Positions 25,807-35,381 of a stretch of 59,182 nucleotides of DNA are shown here, one piece after another. The DNA comes from Flavobacteriales bacterium (GTDB lineage Bacteria; Bacteroidota; Bacteroidia; CAIKAF01). The stretch spans positions 1 to 59,182 of the forward strand of contig JAKRSD010000030.1 in assembly GCA_022402535.1 (NCBI GenBank), written 5' to 3'. The notes under the pieces are model-generated. The model saw only the letters and a list, made by a program, of their open reading frames with translations. It ran no database searches and was not told the origin of the DNA. The first letter of the stretch is position 1; the number at the start of each line of letters is the position of its first letter. The translations under genes and the position numbers were made by a program.

Positions 25807-27321
25807 TTACTTTCCAATTATTGATTTCATTTTACTCAACGAGGAAATAACCATGCGATTAAATTCATCAGATATTTTTAAATAAAAGACAGAAAGTAAA
25901 GTTAATCCTCCAAAAAATAGGGTTTTAACGAAAATCATCAAAACCGATTGGGAAAATGTATCTGCGTGGGGAACGATTACGGATACAAAATAATAAAGAA
26001 TATATAAACCTAGAAATAAACCTAACAACACCGTTGATTTTGCATTAAAAGGAGAAATCTTGTACAATGCTTTCAGGATAATAAATCGTAGAATATTATA
26101 AAATAAAACACTGATTAACGTGGCCAATGCAGCTCCATTTAACTTATAAAGTGGAATTAAAATCAAGTTCGTACCGATGCTGACAAAAATAAAAATCAGG
26201 GTAACGCCCAAATCATAATAATACTTGCCCGATGTTCTTAGAATTTCTGTATTTACTCCCATGAACATATCGGTAACTTTAGATAAACCGATAATCAAGG
26301 CAACCCATTTCCCCGCAGAATACACATCAGAATCGGGAATAAAGAAAAAGATTTCATCTAAATTAATCCAAAGCATAAAAAGTAAAAACAATCCGATTAT
26401 ACCTTGATTTATAGAGGACTGTTTGTACAATTTGTGTATTTCAACCAAGTTGCCATTGAGCCAATGTTTAGACAATATCGGTGTAGAAATGGCCACAACG
26501 GCTCTTTTGGGCACTTCGATTACAGAACCCATAAAAAAGGCTATACTGTAAATACCGGTAGCACGAAATCCCTCAATAGACGATAGCATTAACGTATCTG
26601 CATAATTGGTAATGCTGCCCGAAAGTCCGCCTAGAAAAATAAATAAACTGTAATTGAGTAAATTTCTGTATTCGGCTTTAGATATTAAATGTAAATGAGA
26701 TGAAAATCTGATTTTAAATAATCGGACAGTATAAATCAGGATACTTATGTTGGCAAACATAATGGCCCCCGTAAAAATTAATAAAAAGGCCGTGAAATTG
26801 ATTAAATTAAAACCAAATAAAATTACGGCAATGGCAGTGATCAATTTAATACCAAAATCATTGAATAAAGATGGAACCGTTAAACGAAGCGAATTATTGG
26901 CAAATAAGGTTACTACATTATTATAAATAAAAAGAAAGACAAGCAGTGGGATAAACTGAAAATATTCATCAAGAATAGAAACATCTTTTGCAAAGAATTT
27001 CATTACGAATTCCTTTCTGATAAAAAGGATAGAAACTGCCAAGGTCCCCCCGATAAATGTAACCAGGGTAAAGAGAAAATAAAAAACGGCAGACAGATTC
27101 TTTTCTTTAAAATACTGAAAATAGCGTGTAAACGTGCTGCCCGTACCCAACATGCCGAGCTGCGAAATTACCATGCCTGTGGTAAACAGTACCTGAAAAA
27201 AGCCAATTTGTTCGGGAGAGAGATACAAAGGATATAAATACAAACGATTCAATACCCCGATCATAATGCCCAGGTAAACAAAAAAAGAGGACTTAATGGT
27301 TTGTCTGATTACTATACCCAC
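25807..27321 (-). CDS. Wzx-like polysaccharide flippase
   Basis: This 504-residue protein has about 14 predicted transmembrane helices and no large soluble domain, typical of MOP-superfamily flippases that move lipid-linked oligosaccharides to the periplasmic face. The N-terminal GIVIRQTIKSSFFVYLGIMIG and later NTEILRTSGKYY segments fit Bacteroidota members. It lies in the AT-rich core of the glycan locus and shares the leftward direction with the next two genes, separated from the FkbM gene by only a few bases. Confidence 0.88.
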   Translation of the reverse strand: MGIVIRQTIKSSFFVYLGIMIGVLNRLYLYPLYLSPEQIGFFQVLFTTGMVISQLGMLGTGSTFTRYFQYFKEKNLSAVFYFLFTLVTFIGGTLAVSILFIRKEFVMKFFAKDVSILDEYFQFIPLLVFLFIYNNVVTLFANNSLRLTVPSLFNDFGIKLITAIAVILFGFNLINFTAFLLIFTGAIMFANISILIYTVRLFKIRFSSHLHLISKAEYRNLLNYSLFIFLGGLSGSITNYADTLMLSSIEGFRATGIYSIAFFMGSVIEVPKRAVVAISTPILSKHWLNGNLVEIHKLYKQSSINQGIIGLFLLFMLWINLDEIFFFIPDSDVYSAGKWVALIIGLSKVTDMFMGVNTEILRTSGKYYYDLGVTLIFIFVSIGTNLILIPLYKLNGAALATLISVLFYNILRFIILKALYKISPFNAKSTVLLGLFLGLYILYYFVSVIVPHADTFSQSVLMIFVKTLFFGGLTLLSVFYLKISDEFNRMVISSLSKMKSIIGK

Positions 27322-27329
27322 TTCGAAAT

Positions 27330-28136
27330 TTATTTAGTTTTAACGCATAATAACTCAAAAGATAAATATTTATACCCTGATTGGGGAATTTGAAATATTT
27401 CATACCCTTGGGTTTTTAAGGCATCTATAATATCCAATACATCGGCAAAAAAACGAATTTGAACAGAGGGTTCATGGTCAACGGGCCTCTCCAGTTCAAC
27501 CACAATTTGATTCGGGAAAATGCTTCTTTTTAGAATATCATGTAACACCACTATTCCGGCGCCTTCAATATCCATCTTTAATACATCGATATGATTATGT
27601 TGATTCTGTTTCATAAAAACAGAAAGAGAATCACATGGTGCCACAAATTTTGGAACTTGACCTTCGTATTGCGGAAATATAGTAGATGAACCGCCCCAAT
27701 CCGGAGTATAAAACTTTAGTTCTGAGGGTTCATTCCATACTCCATAAGGAAAAAACTTCAATTTATCATTTTCCCGGCTTTTCATAAATTCAATAGAAAC
27801 CGGAGTAGGATCGTACATAAAAACGGGGCAAGCATATTTTTCAGAAATGGCCAAATCAAAATCAATATGAGTACCCACGCCCAATGAATAAACGACGCTG
27901 TTACTATTCAAGTCTTTTCTATTGTCTAAAAAATAATTTCCGATAGGAATATGATTATGGGTTAATGTAGGAATTTGATGTTGAATTCTACGGTGTATTA
28001 CTCGATAAGAATCAGTGAAAACAAAAAAATTATTGAATTTAAGAAATTTAGTTACCCGATTATTAAGGGCCTTCCATCCATTTTTGAATAAAGTTCCCTG
28101 TTTGAGATTATTTATGATCTTATATAGTACAGACAT
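27330..28136 (-). CDS. FkbM-family methyltransferase (second copy)
   Basis: The ATG at 28136 gives 268 residues; the longer frame to 28190 would overlap the upstream gene and lacks support. The SAM site is YSLGVGTHIDFD, and the FkbM signature is DVLKMDIEGAGIVVLHD. The protein differs strongly from the first FkbM copy, so the two are not a recent duplication and probably methylate different positions or substrates. The start follows the stop of the 600-residue glycosyltransferase gene after a single base, so they are co-transcribed leftward with the flippase. Confidence 0.82.
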   Translation of the reverse strand: MSVLYKIINNLKQGTLFKNGWKALNNRVTKFLKFNNFFVFTDSYRVIHRRIQHQIPTLTHNHIPIGNYFLDNRKDLNSNSVVYSLGVGTHIDFDLAISEKYACPVFMYDPTPVSIEFMKSRENDKLKFFPYGVWNEPSELKFYTPDWGGSSTIFPQYEGQVPKFVAPCDSLSVFMKQNQHNHIDVLKMDIEGAGIVVLHDILKRSIFPNQIVVELERPVDHEPSVQIRFFADVLDIIDALKTQGYEIFQIPQSGYKYLSFELLCVKTK

Positions 28137-28137
28137 G

Positions 28138-29940
28138 TTATTTAGATTTTTCTCGAATAAAATCAATATACCGCTGACAAGTATTCCCATCTATGGCGAA
28201 ACAAAATTGCCTGATAAAATCATCTTGAACAGCTTCATCGATAGGAAGTGTTTTATTCAATATACTAGAAATAATTTCATTAAGCTTATTCGGAGAATCG
28301 GCAGTAAAAACAGCTCCCTTAAATCGTGAAAATCCGGACACATCCGAATCTTCAAAATCATAAAGAATGACTGGTTTTTTAAAATAAATGGCTTCAGCTG
28401 TTACCGTACTATTGTGTGTAATCAGTACATCACACGAATTGAGCGACAAATACAAATCATCAAAGGTGAGCACCGGGGATTGTAAATGCAATGATTTAGC
28501 AATATGATGAAAGTAACTATGAGCGTCCTTCTCTCCCGGGTGTGGCTTAATGAACAATTCACATTCTGTGCGATTTGAAAAGAAAAGCAAAAGCTCTTTG
28601 GTTATGCGATCACGTACATCAGCCCTGTAATGTGGCTGTGAGGCATAAAGAACCTTTAACTTTTCGTTTACAATTTTGTGGTTGATTAAATAGGGTATAA
28701 TATCCGTTCTGATTTGTCCTAATGAAATAACACGAGATTCAGGATAAGAAGATTTATTAATTAAGATATTTTTCCAATAATCTCCCCAAGTAATCATATA
28801 ATCCGGAAAGGGATCAAATTTTACATCCACTGCAGTATACATGTAATGCATATGACGGGGATGAATTATACCATGCTGAAAACCAATAGTAGGCACTTTT
28901 GATTTCTTTGCCCCATAAAAAAATGATAAATGATGGTACACTTGTTCGTGATGACAAGTAACCGATTTAAAACAATATCGTTTGGCTAGTTTTTCAAATA
29001 CACGCTCACGAGCATACATCAATGTTAAGAGATTAATACTTGATTTAATGCCTCCGATTAATAACTTATTTGAGTGATTACTACTAAGCTCCTTTGAAAT
29101 CCCATTTTTTAAACAAGAACGAAAGCGAAAGATTTCAAGTAAAAATATTGGATTAAAAAAAGCTTTGGCAAAATGATATTCAAAGTAAATAGACTTAGAT
29201 GTATATTTATTAATAAAAAATTGCTTTTTGATTGATGAAAAGGAAATTCCTTTGGGAAAATAAAAATCCGAAATAAAAACGAAATCATTTTGATGTAAAC
29301 ATTTATCCGATAAATATTCATTGTAATAATCAGACAATACAAAGCGATTTGAACCTTTTGAAGATAAATCTAAAACCTTTTGAAGAGTATAAGGTTCAAG
29401 AAATAGAACGTGTTTATTTTTACATTTTCTAAAACTTAAAAAGAATCCTATAACTAATCGAATCAAAAATATAATCAAAAAGGGAAACATCTTAAAATGA
29501 GATCCTTTATCGATTATTTTATCCGGTGTATAATAAGTTGCTTGTATATCATGTTCAAAATTCGAATATACCTGCAGCTCTCTCTTATTAGTTAACCTCG
29601 ACGACAATTCATGCAAAATCTTATTTTCAAGAATATGGGGATAATATTTACTGAAAAGTGTAAAACGAATATAGTACCAATAACTTTGATTTTTGAATGA
29701 AAGCAATTCAGCCCATTCTATACCCTGAACATCGGACTTTTTATGGCCAAAAACTATAATTTCATCAAATATATCTTGAATATATCCCCCAGATTTTTTG
29801 TTTATTTCATCAATAAATGAATAATTCTTCAGATTGATTTTTACGGATGAAAAAACTGAAACATGGTTAAGTGATTCAATATAGCGGCATTCGCTCTCAG
29901 AAAGAGGGCGCGTAACAACTATATTAGGTCCATCAGGCAT
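28138..29940 (-). CDS. Large glycosyltransferase, candidate pseudaminic acid or capsule-type transferase
   Basis: The C-terminal half of this 600-residue protein has GT-B features: FQHGIIHP, FIKPHPGEKDAH and THNSTVTAEAIYFKKPVIL, the pattern of capsule/teichoic-type and nonulosonic acid transferases that use nucleotide-activated donors. A single hydrophobic stretch (about residues 152-170) could anchor it. The N-terminal 250 residues are AT-rich in coding sequence and not recognised. Position next to the pseudaminic acid genes (transcribed away from them) makes CMP-pseudaminic acid a plausible donor; that is inference. Confidence 0.65.
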   Translation of the reverse strand: MPDGPNIVVTRPLSESECRYIESLNHVSVFSSVKINLKNYSFIDEINKKSGGYIQDIFDEIIVFGHKKSDVQGIEWAELLSFKNQSYWYYIRFTLFSKYYPHILENKILHELSSRLTNKRELQVYSNFEHDIQATYYTPDKIIDKGSHFKMFPFLIIFLIRLVIGFFLSFRKCKNKHVLFLEPYTLQKVLDLSSKGSNRFVLSDYYNEYLSDKCLHQNDFVFISDFYFPKGISFSSIKKQFFINKYTSKSIYFEYHFAKAFFNPIFLLEIFRFRSCLKNGISKELSSNHSNKLLIGGIKSSINLLTLMYARERVFEKLAKRYCFKSVTCHHEQVYHHLSFFYGAKKSKVPTIGFQHGIIHPRHMHYMYTAVDVKFDPFPDYMITWGDYWKNILINKSSYPESRVISLGQIRTDIIPYLINHKIVNEKLKVLYASQPHYRADVRDRITKELLLFFSNRTECELFIKPHPGEKDAHSYFHHIAKSLHLQSPVLTFDDLYLSLNSCDVLITHNSTVTAEAIYFKKPVILYDFEDSDVSGFSRFKGAVFTADSPNKLNEIISSILNKTLPIDEAVQDDFIRQFCFAIDGNTCQRYIDFIREKSK

Positions 29941-30006
29941 GTTGAATCAATACATTTAGCAGGTATGCAAACTTACAAATTAGCGGATAAGAATTGGTTT
30001 TTTTTC

Positions 30007-30014
30007 TACATTTG
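30007..30014 (+). promoter_or_regulatory. -7 box of the pseudaminic acid operon
   Basis: TACATTTG fits TAnnTTTG and ends 16 bases before the pseB ATG at 30031. No TTG is seen at the usual -33 spacing. Its position supports choosing the internal ATG at 30031 over earlier in-frame starts at 29965. Confidence 0.5.
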
Positions 30015-30030
30015 CCTAAACAGTAGATGT

Positions 30031-31047
30031 ATGCTCGATTTAAACGACAAGTCAATCCTGATTACAGGCGGCAGTGGCTCCTTAGGCAAAGCCCTTACAA
30101 AAAGAATTCTCACCCATTTTCCGAATATTAAAAGGCTGGTCATTTTTTCAAGAGATGAGCAAAAGCAATTTCAGATGGAACAGGATTTCCCGAAAAGCAA
30201 GTATCCGGGAATCCGTTATTTTATCGGAGATGTGAGGGATTTTGATCGGATGAAAAGAGCATTTAAGGACATTAACTATGTCATTCATGCGGCTGCCATG
30301 AAGCATGTCCCTATTGCCGAGTACAATCCCATGGAATGCGTTAAAACCAACATCATGGGCGCTGAAAATGTGATTAATGCCGCTCTTGAAACTGATGTTG
30401 AACGGGTGGTGGCCTTATCTACCGACAAAGCGGCGGCCCCCATAAATCTGTATGGAGCCACTAAACTGGCTTCAGACAAGCTGTTCATTGCGGCCAATAA
30501 TATCCGCGGAAAACGAGATATCCGTTTTTCTGTAGTACGTTACGGAAATGTTATGGGTTCCAACGGAAGTGTTATACCTTTTTTTCTAAAAAGAAAAAAT
30601 ACTGATTTTTTACCGATTACTGATCCTACTATGACCCGATTCAATATTTCATTGGATGAAGGGGTTGATATGGTGCTTCATGCATTGGAAAATGCCTGGG
30701 GAGGAGAAATCTTTGTCCCTAAAATTCCATCATATAAAATTACTGAATTGGCCCAGGCCGTGGCTCCCAATATTGAACATCGGGTAATAGGTATAAGACC
30801 GGGTGAAAAAATTCATGAAGAAATGATTACGACGGCAGATTCATTCTATACTTACGATTTAGGCAAATATTATGTAATTCTTCCAAGCACCCCGAATTGG
30901 GACATTAATGAATTTATAGATAAAAATAAAGCGACAAAAGTTAAACAGGGCTTTTGTTACAATTCGGGAGATAATACAGAATGGGTAAGCGTAGAGCAAA
31001 TGAGAGCGTTAATAAAAATCCATATTGACCCTGATTTCAGCATTTAA
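30031..31047 (+). CDS. pseB: UDP-GlcNAc 4,6-dehydratase (inverting), PseB
   Basis: PseB starts pseudaminic acid synthesis by 4,6-dehydration and C5 inversion of UDP-GlcNAc. The 338-residue product shows the NAD site ITGGSGSLG (11-19) and the catalytic residues Thr131, Asp132, Lys133 (STDKA) with Tyr141 and Lys145 (YGATK), the same spacing as Helicobacter FlaA1. The MKHVPIAEYNP segment is characteristic of this subgroup. The start at 30031 removes 22 poorly conserved residues and follows a promoter box. It is first in the operon pseB-pseC-pseF-pseGH-pseI. Confidence 0.94.
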   Translation: MLDLNDKSILITGGSGSLGKALTKRILTHFPNIKRLVIFSRDEQKQFQMEQDFPKSKYPGIRYFIGDVRDFDRMKRAFKDINYVIHAAAMKHVPIAEYNPMECVKTNIMGAENVINAALETDVERVVALSTDKAAAPINLYGATKLASDKLFIAANNIRGKRDIRFSVVRYGNVMGSNGSVIPFFLKRKNTDFLPITDPTMTRFNISLDEGVDMVLHALENAWGGEIFVPKIPSYKITELAQAVAPNIEHRVIGIRPGEKIHEEMITTADSFYTYDLGKYYVILPSTPNWDINEFIDKNKATKVKQGFCYNSGDNTEWVSVEQMRALIKIHIDPDFSI

Positions 31048-31050
31048 ACT

Positions 31051-32211
31051 ATGAATACATACAACATTCCATACGGCAAACAAGAAATAACGGAGGAAGA
31101 TATTGAGGCCGTAAAGGAATCTTTAAAATCAGACTTTTTGACACAAGGACCAAAAGTCAAAGAATTTGAAGAAAAATTTGCTGCCTATGTAGGTGCTAAT
31201 TTTGCAGTTGCTGTAACGAATGGCACTGCCGCATTGCATTTATGTGCGCTGGCATTGGGCGTAAATGAAAAAAGCAAAGTAATTACCACGCCAATAACAT
31301 TTGCCGCTTCGGCCAATTGTATTCGGTATTGTGGGGGCGAAGTATATTTTTCTGATATCGATCCTGAAAATTATACACTCGACATTCAAAAAGTAGAAAA
31401 CATACTAAAATCAAATCCCAAGGGAACCTTTCAGGGGATAATTCCGGTAGATTTTGCAGGCTATCCTGTAAATATGGAAGCCTTTAGAAAATTAGCAGAT
31501 GATTATAATCTTTGGATAATTGAAGACGCCTGCCATGCCCCGGGAGCTTATTTTTCAAATTCTGAGAGCAAAAAAATAAAAGCCGGCAGCGGAACCTATG
31601 CCGACCTTGCCATTTTTTCATTTCACCCTGTAAAACACATTGCTTGTGGCGAAGGGGGAATGATTACGACGAATAACAAAGACTTGTACGAAAAACTATT
31701 ACTCTTAAGAACACACGGCATAACCAAAGACTCTGAAAAGTTAACCGAAAATCATGGAGGCTGGTATTACGAAATGCAGACACTCGGATATAATTACCGT
31801 ATCCCGGATTTAAATTGTGCATTAGGCATTTCTCAATTAAAAAGAGCCGATAGTGGATTAGCCAAAAGGCAAAAAATTGCACAAAGATATTTTGATGAAC
31901 TAAAAACTCTACCCATTAAACTTCCTCAAATTACTCCATCTGTTCATCATGCCTATCATTTATTTGTTATACAAACAGAAAAAAGAAAAACGCTTTATGA
32001 TTATCTAAAGGCCAAAGGTATTTATACCCAGGTGCACTATATTCCCGTTCATACAATGCCCTATTATAAAAAGTTAGGTCTAGAATACAAACCTCTTCCC
32101 ATAGCTGAAAGCTATTATGAAAAATGTCTGAGTTTGCCGATGTATCCTTCCATTACAGATGCCGAACTGGATTATGTAATTCATGCCATAAAATCGTTCT
32201 TTAATGAGTAA
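31051..32211 (+). CDS. pseC: UDP-4-amino-4,6-dideoxy-N-acetyl-altrosamine transaminase, PseC
   Basis: PseC is the PLP aminotransferase that acts on the PseB product. The 386-residue chain begins IPYGKQEI, has Asp159 in IIEDACHAPGA (PLP ring-nitrogen contact) and the Schiff-base Lys195 in FSFHPVKHIACGEGG, all typical of DegT/DnrJ/EryC1 enzymes of the PseC branch. It starts three bases after pseB and overlaps pseF by eight bases. Confidence 0.94.
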   Translation: MNTYNIPYGKQEITEEDIEAVKESLKSDFLTQGPKVKEFEEKFAAYVGANFAVAVTNGTAALHLCALALGVNEKSKVITTPITFAASANCIRYCGGEVYFSDIDPENYTLDIQKVENILKSNPKGTFQGIIPVDFAGYPVNMEAFRKLADDYNLWIIEDACHAPGAYFSNSESKKIKAGSGTYADLAIFSFHPVKHIACGEGGMITTNNKDLYEKLLLLRTHGITKDSEKLTENHGGWYYEMQTLGYNYRIPDLNCALGISQLKRADSGLAKRQKIAQRYFDELKTLPIKLPQITPSVHHAYHLFVIQTEKRKTLYDYLKAKGIYTQVHYIPVHTMPYYKKLGLEYKPLPIAESYYEKCLSLPMYPSITDAELDYVIHAIKSFFNE

Positions 32212-32899
32212 AATAGCCATCATACCTGCCCGGAGCGGAAGTAAACGAATTCCCGGGAAGAATATCAAATTGTTTGATGGAAAACCCGTTATAGAATATG
32301 CGATTTATGCGGCAATACATAGTGGTCTTTTTAACAAAATCATTGTATCCACAGATGATGATAAAATTGCCGAAATAGCAAGCAACGCAGGGGCATCTGT
32401 CCCGTTTAAGCGTTCCGAAGAAAACTCGAATGATTTTGCAACTACAGCGCAGGTATTGACTGAAGTATTACAGCAACTTGAACAAAGAGGAGAAAAATTC
32501 GCGACAGCCTGTTGCATATATCCGGTGAATCCCTTTCTCACAAAAGAACTTATTCATTCGGCGTATGAACGTATGATTGAATATGATTTTGACTGCGTTT
32601 TTAGTGCCGTCAAATATGGGCATCCCATACAAAGGGCGTTTAAAATTAAAAACCATAAACGCGTTCCTTTTTTTCCGGAATATTCCCTTACGAGAACCCA
32701 AGACCTTGAGACAACATATCATGATGCCGCGCAACTGTACTGGTTTAAAACGGGGCCTTTTTTAAATTCAGGGATATTAATTGGAGAAAATACCGGAATC
32801 ATTGAAGTAGCAGAAACCGAAATGCAGGATATAGATAACGAGACTGATTGGCAAATTGCTGAATTAAAGTATACGCTTTGGAAACAAAAACAAAAATAA
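32204..32899 (+). CDS. pseF: Pseudaminic acid cytidylyltransferase, PseF
   Basis: PseF activates pseudaminic acid with CTP to CMP-pseudaminic acid, the donor for glycosyltransferases. The 231-residue protein has the nucleotide-binding motif IPARSGSKRIPGKN near the N-terminus and the CMP-NeuAc-synthetase core (NDFATTAQVLTEV, DNETDWQIAELKY at the end). Length matches PseF and not the longer sialic acid synthetases. It overlaps both neighbours (8 bases with pseC, 22 with pseGH). Confidence 0.92.
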   Translation: MSKIAIIPARSGSKRIPGKNIKLFDGKPVIEYAIYAAIHSGLFNKIIVSTDDDKIAEIASNAGASVPFKRSEENSNDFATTAQVLTEVLQQLEQRGEKFATACCIYPVNPFLTKELIHSAYERMIEYDFDCVFSAVKYGHPIQRAFKIKNHKRVPFFPEYSLTRTQDLETTYHDAAQLYWFKTGPFLNSGILIGENTGIIEVAETEMQDIDNETDWQIAELKYTLWKQKQK

Positions 32900-34335
32900 T
32901 ATTCAGAGCCGACGGAAATGCTAATATCGGATTAGGCCATATTTACAGGCTGATTGCTGTATCTGAAAAAATATCCGGAACGTTTACAAAAATTTGTATA
33001 CATAAAAAAAGCAGCCCCGAAATACAACAATTATTAGAATCGTATTTTGATAGTGTCCAACTATTAAGTGAAGAAGCTTCATTAGAAGAAGAAAAAAAAG
33101 AATGGATAAACTTACTTTCCGGTAATGAGATTATCATTCTGGATGGATATTCGTTTGATGATGAGTATCAAATAAACATAAAACAAAAAGGCACCTATAT
33201 AATTTATCTTGATGATATAAATGCGTTTAAACAATATGCCGATTTGGTGATTAATGTGGGCACGGATAAAACCAATATCCTGTATACCCATAAAGCATTT
33301 TATACCGAAGTAAGAGGCGGTTTAGCGCATTCCTTTTTAAGAAAAAGCTTTTATATGCTGGCACAAAATACCTTTTCGGGCATTACGGTTTCTAAAAAAG
33401 GAATTTTAATTTGTTTAGGGGGTGCAGATCCGACCAATAAAACATTAGAAACTTACTCCTTTGTTCGAAATGCGTTTCCCGGTGAATCAATATACATTGT
33501 TGTTGGTCCAGCTTATAAGCATGTAAATGCATTAAAAGAAAAATTACACTCAGACCAGGGAGGCAAGTTATACCATAATATTGGGGAGGTAGAATTGGCC
33601 AATCTGATGAATCAATCAGAAATGGCCGTGTGTTCTGCCAGTACGGTATCTTACGAATATCTGACAACCGGAGGCCTGTTATTTATTTATAAAACGGCTG
33701 AAAACCAATATCATTTATACAATTATTTACTCAGCAAAAAATGGGCATTCCCCGCAGAATCTATAACCCAAAAACAGAACTTACAACAGGATATCGATTC
33801 ATTAAAAGTTGCATTGAAACAATTTTATGAAAACAACTTCAATGAATATATAAAACGTGTTGCGAATTTAAATTCCTACACCTTGAGAAAAGCAAATATT
33901 CATGATGCTAACATTCTATTTGAATGGATTAACGAACCGGCTACCCGAAATCAATCTTTAAATACGGAGCCTATTCTTTGGGAAAATCATATCCACTGGT
34001 TTCAACAAAAATTAAATTCAAACCGGGATGTTATACTCATCATGGAAAACAACGGAAAACCTGCCGGACAAATCCGTTTTGAAAAAAAAGAAGAACACAC
34101 CTTAATCAGTTTTATGTTAGATAAAAATGAACGGGGAAAAGGGCTGGGATATCATCTATTAAAAACAGGAATGCAACATTATTTATTTAATTACGAGAAT
34201 AATCAACCGATAATCGGATACGTAAAAGTTGATAATACACCTTCATTAAAAGCATTTCGAAAATGTAATTTTGAAGAAACCCGAGCCGAAATCCATGGAA
34301 TTTCCTTGGTAAAGTTCACATTAACGCATTTATAA
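32878..34335 (+). CDS. PseG-PseH fusion: altropyranose hydrolase plus N-acetyltransferase
   Basis: Residues 1 to about 330 are PseG, the GT-B-fold hydrolase that removes UDP; the catalytic His is His21 in GLGHIYR and ICLGGADPTNKT marks the second domain. Residues 334-485 are a GNAT acyltransferase equivalent to PseH (YTLRKANIHDANIL, then ERGKGLGYHLL for acetyl-CoA binding), which acetylates the 4-amino group before PseG acts. The fusion covers two consecutive steps in one chain. The start is TTG inside the 3' end of pseF (22-base overlap); no other start precedes the conserved FRADGN motif. Confidence 0.9.
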   Translation: METKTKIIFRADGNANIGLGHIYRLIAVSEKISGTFTKICIHKKSSPEIQQLLESYFDSVQLLSEEASLEEEKKEWINLLSGNEIIILDGYSFDDEYQINIKQKGTYIIYLDDINAFKQYADLVINVGTDKTNILYTHKAFYTEVRGGLAHSFLRKSFYMLAQNTFSGITVSKKGILICLGGADPTNKTLETYSFVRNAFPGESIYIVVGPAYKHVNALKEKLHSDQGGKLYHNIGEVELANLMNQSEMAVCSASTVSYEYLTTGGLLFIYKTAENQYHLYNYLLSKKWAFPAESITQKQNLQQDIDSLKVALKQFYENNFNEYIKRVANLNSYTLRKANIHDANILFEWINEPATRNQSLNTEPILWENHIHWFQQKLNSNRDVILIMENNGKPAGQIRFEKKEEHTLISFMLDKNERGKGLGYHLLKTGMQHYLFNYENNQPIIGYVKVDNTPSLKAFRKCNFEETRAEIHGISLVKFTLTHL

Positions 34336-34336
34336 A

Positions 34337-35380
34337 ATGAAAAATATACAAGTACATTCCACCTTTATTGGTTCTGATTACAAACCGTTTATCATAGCGG
34401 AAATGTCGGGCAATCATAATCAATCTCTGGAAAGAGCGCTTGCCATTGTGGAAGCGGCTGCCGAAGCCGGAGCACATTGTATAAAACTACAGACATATAC
34501 TGCCGATACCATTACCATGAAGGGAGTTTACACCATTGAGGATGAAAATTCGTTGTGGAAAGGCAAAGAATTGCATCAGTTATATAAGGAAGCATATACC
34601 CCCTGGGAATGGCATAAACCCATAATGGACAGAGCCCGGGAATTGGGTATGATGTGTTTTAGTTCACCTTTTGACGAAACTGCCGTAGATTTTCTAGAAG
34701 AGCTGAATGTGCCTATGTATAAAATTGCCTCTTTTGAAAACACCCATTTTCCATTACTTAAAAAAGTGGCCCAAACCGGAAAACCGGTTATCATGTCAAC
34801 AGGTGTTATAACACTGGAAGACTTAAACGAATCGGTAGATTATCTGAAAAAAAATGGATGTAAAGAACTGATTCTTTTAAAATGTACAAGCACTTATCCC
34901 GCTTCCCCTGAAAATACTAATATCATTACCATTCCCGATATGAGAGAACGCTTTCAGGTTCAGGTTGGGCTTAGTGATCATACGATGGGAGTTGGAGTGG
35001 CTGTAGCCGCAGTGGCTTTAGGGGCTACTGTTATAGAAAAACATTTTACATTAGACAGAAATGATGGAGGTGTCGACAGCGCATTTTCGCTGGAACCCCA
35101 TGAGCTGAAATCATTAGTTATAGAAACCGAGAGAGCCTGGCAAAGCATCGGTAAAGTTTCATACAATCCAACAGAAAAAGAATTAAAATCACTACAGTTT
35201 AAGCGATCGATCTATTTTTCTGAGGACCTAAAACAAGGAGATATCATTACCCGGAAAAATATTAAAGTCATACGTCCTGCATTAGGTGTAAAACCTAAAT
35301 ATTATGAGGAAATTCTGGGCAAAAAAGTAACTAGAGATATCAGCAAAGGCACGCCTGTTCAATGGGATGATTTGCAGTAA
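34337..35380 (+). CDS. pseI: Pseudaminic acid synthase, PseI
   Basis: PseI condenses the released altrose derivative with phosphoenolpyruvate to form pseudaminic acid. The 347-residue protein has the NeuB TIM-barrel (IIAEMSGNHNQSLERAL near residue 18, IKLQTYTADTIT, GLSDHTMG with metal ligand) followed by a C-terminal SAF/antifreeze-like domain from about residue 290 (KQGDIITRKNIKVIRP). SGNHN and the length identify PseI and not NeuB or LegI. It starts one base after the fusion gene and ends two bases from the convergent glycosyltransferase. Confidence 0.94.
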   Translation: MKNIQVHSTFIGSDYKPFIIAEMSGNHNQSLERALAIVEAAAEAGAHCIKLQTYTADTITMKGVYTIEDENSLWKGKELHQLYKEAYTPWEWHKPIMDRARELGMMCFSSPFDETAVDFLEELNVPMYKIASFENTHFPLLKKVAQTGKPVIMSTGVITLEDLNESVDYLKKNGCKELILLKCTSTYPASPENTNIITIPDMRERFQVQVGLSDHTMGVGVAVAAVALGATVIEKHFTLDRNDGGVDSAFSLEPHELKSLVIETERAWQSIGKVSYNPTEKELKSLQFKRSIYFSEDLKQGDIITRKNIKVIRPALGVKPKYYEEILGKKVTRDISKGTPVQWDDLQ

Positions 35381-35381
35381 T

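Noticed and set aside
30007-35380. Legionaminic or sialic acid pathway
   Set aside because: STDKA/YGATK spacing, the PseC-type SFHPVKH motif and PseG/PseI signatures fit pseudaminic acid; no NeuC- or LegI-type gene is present.
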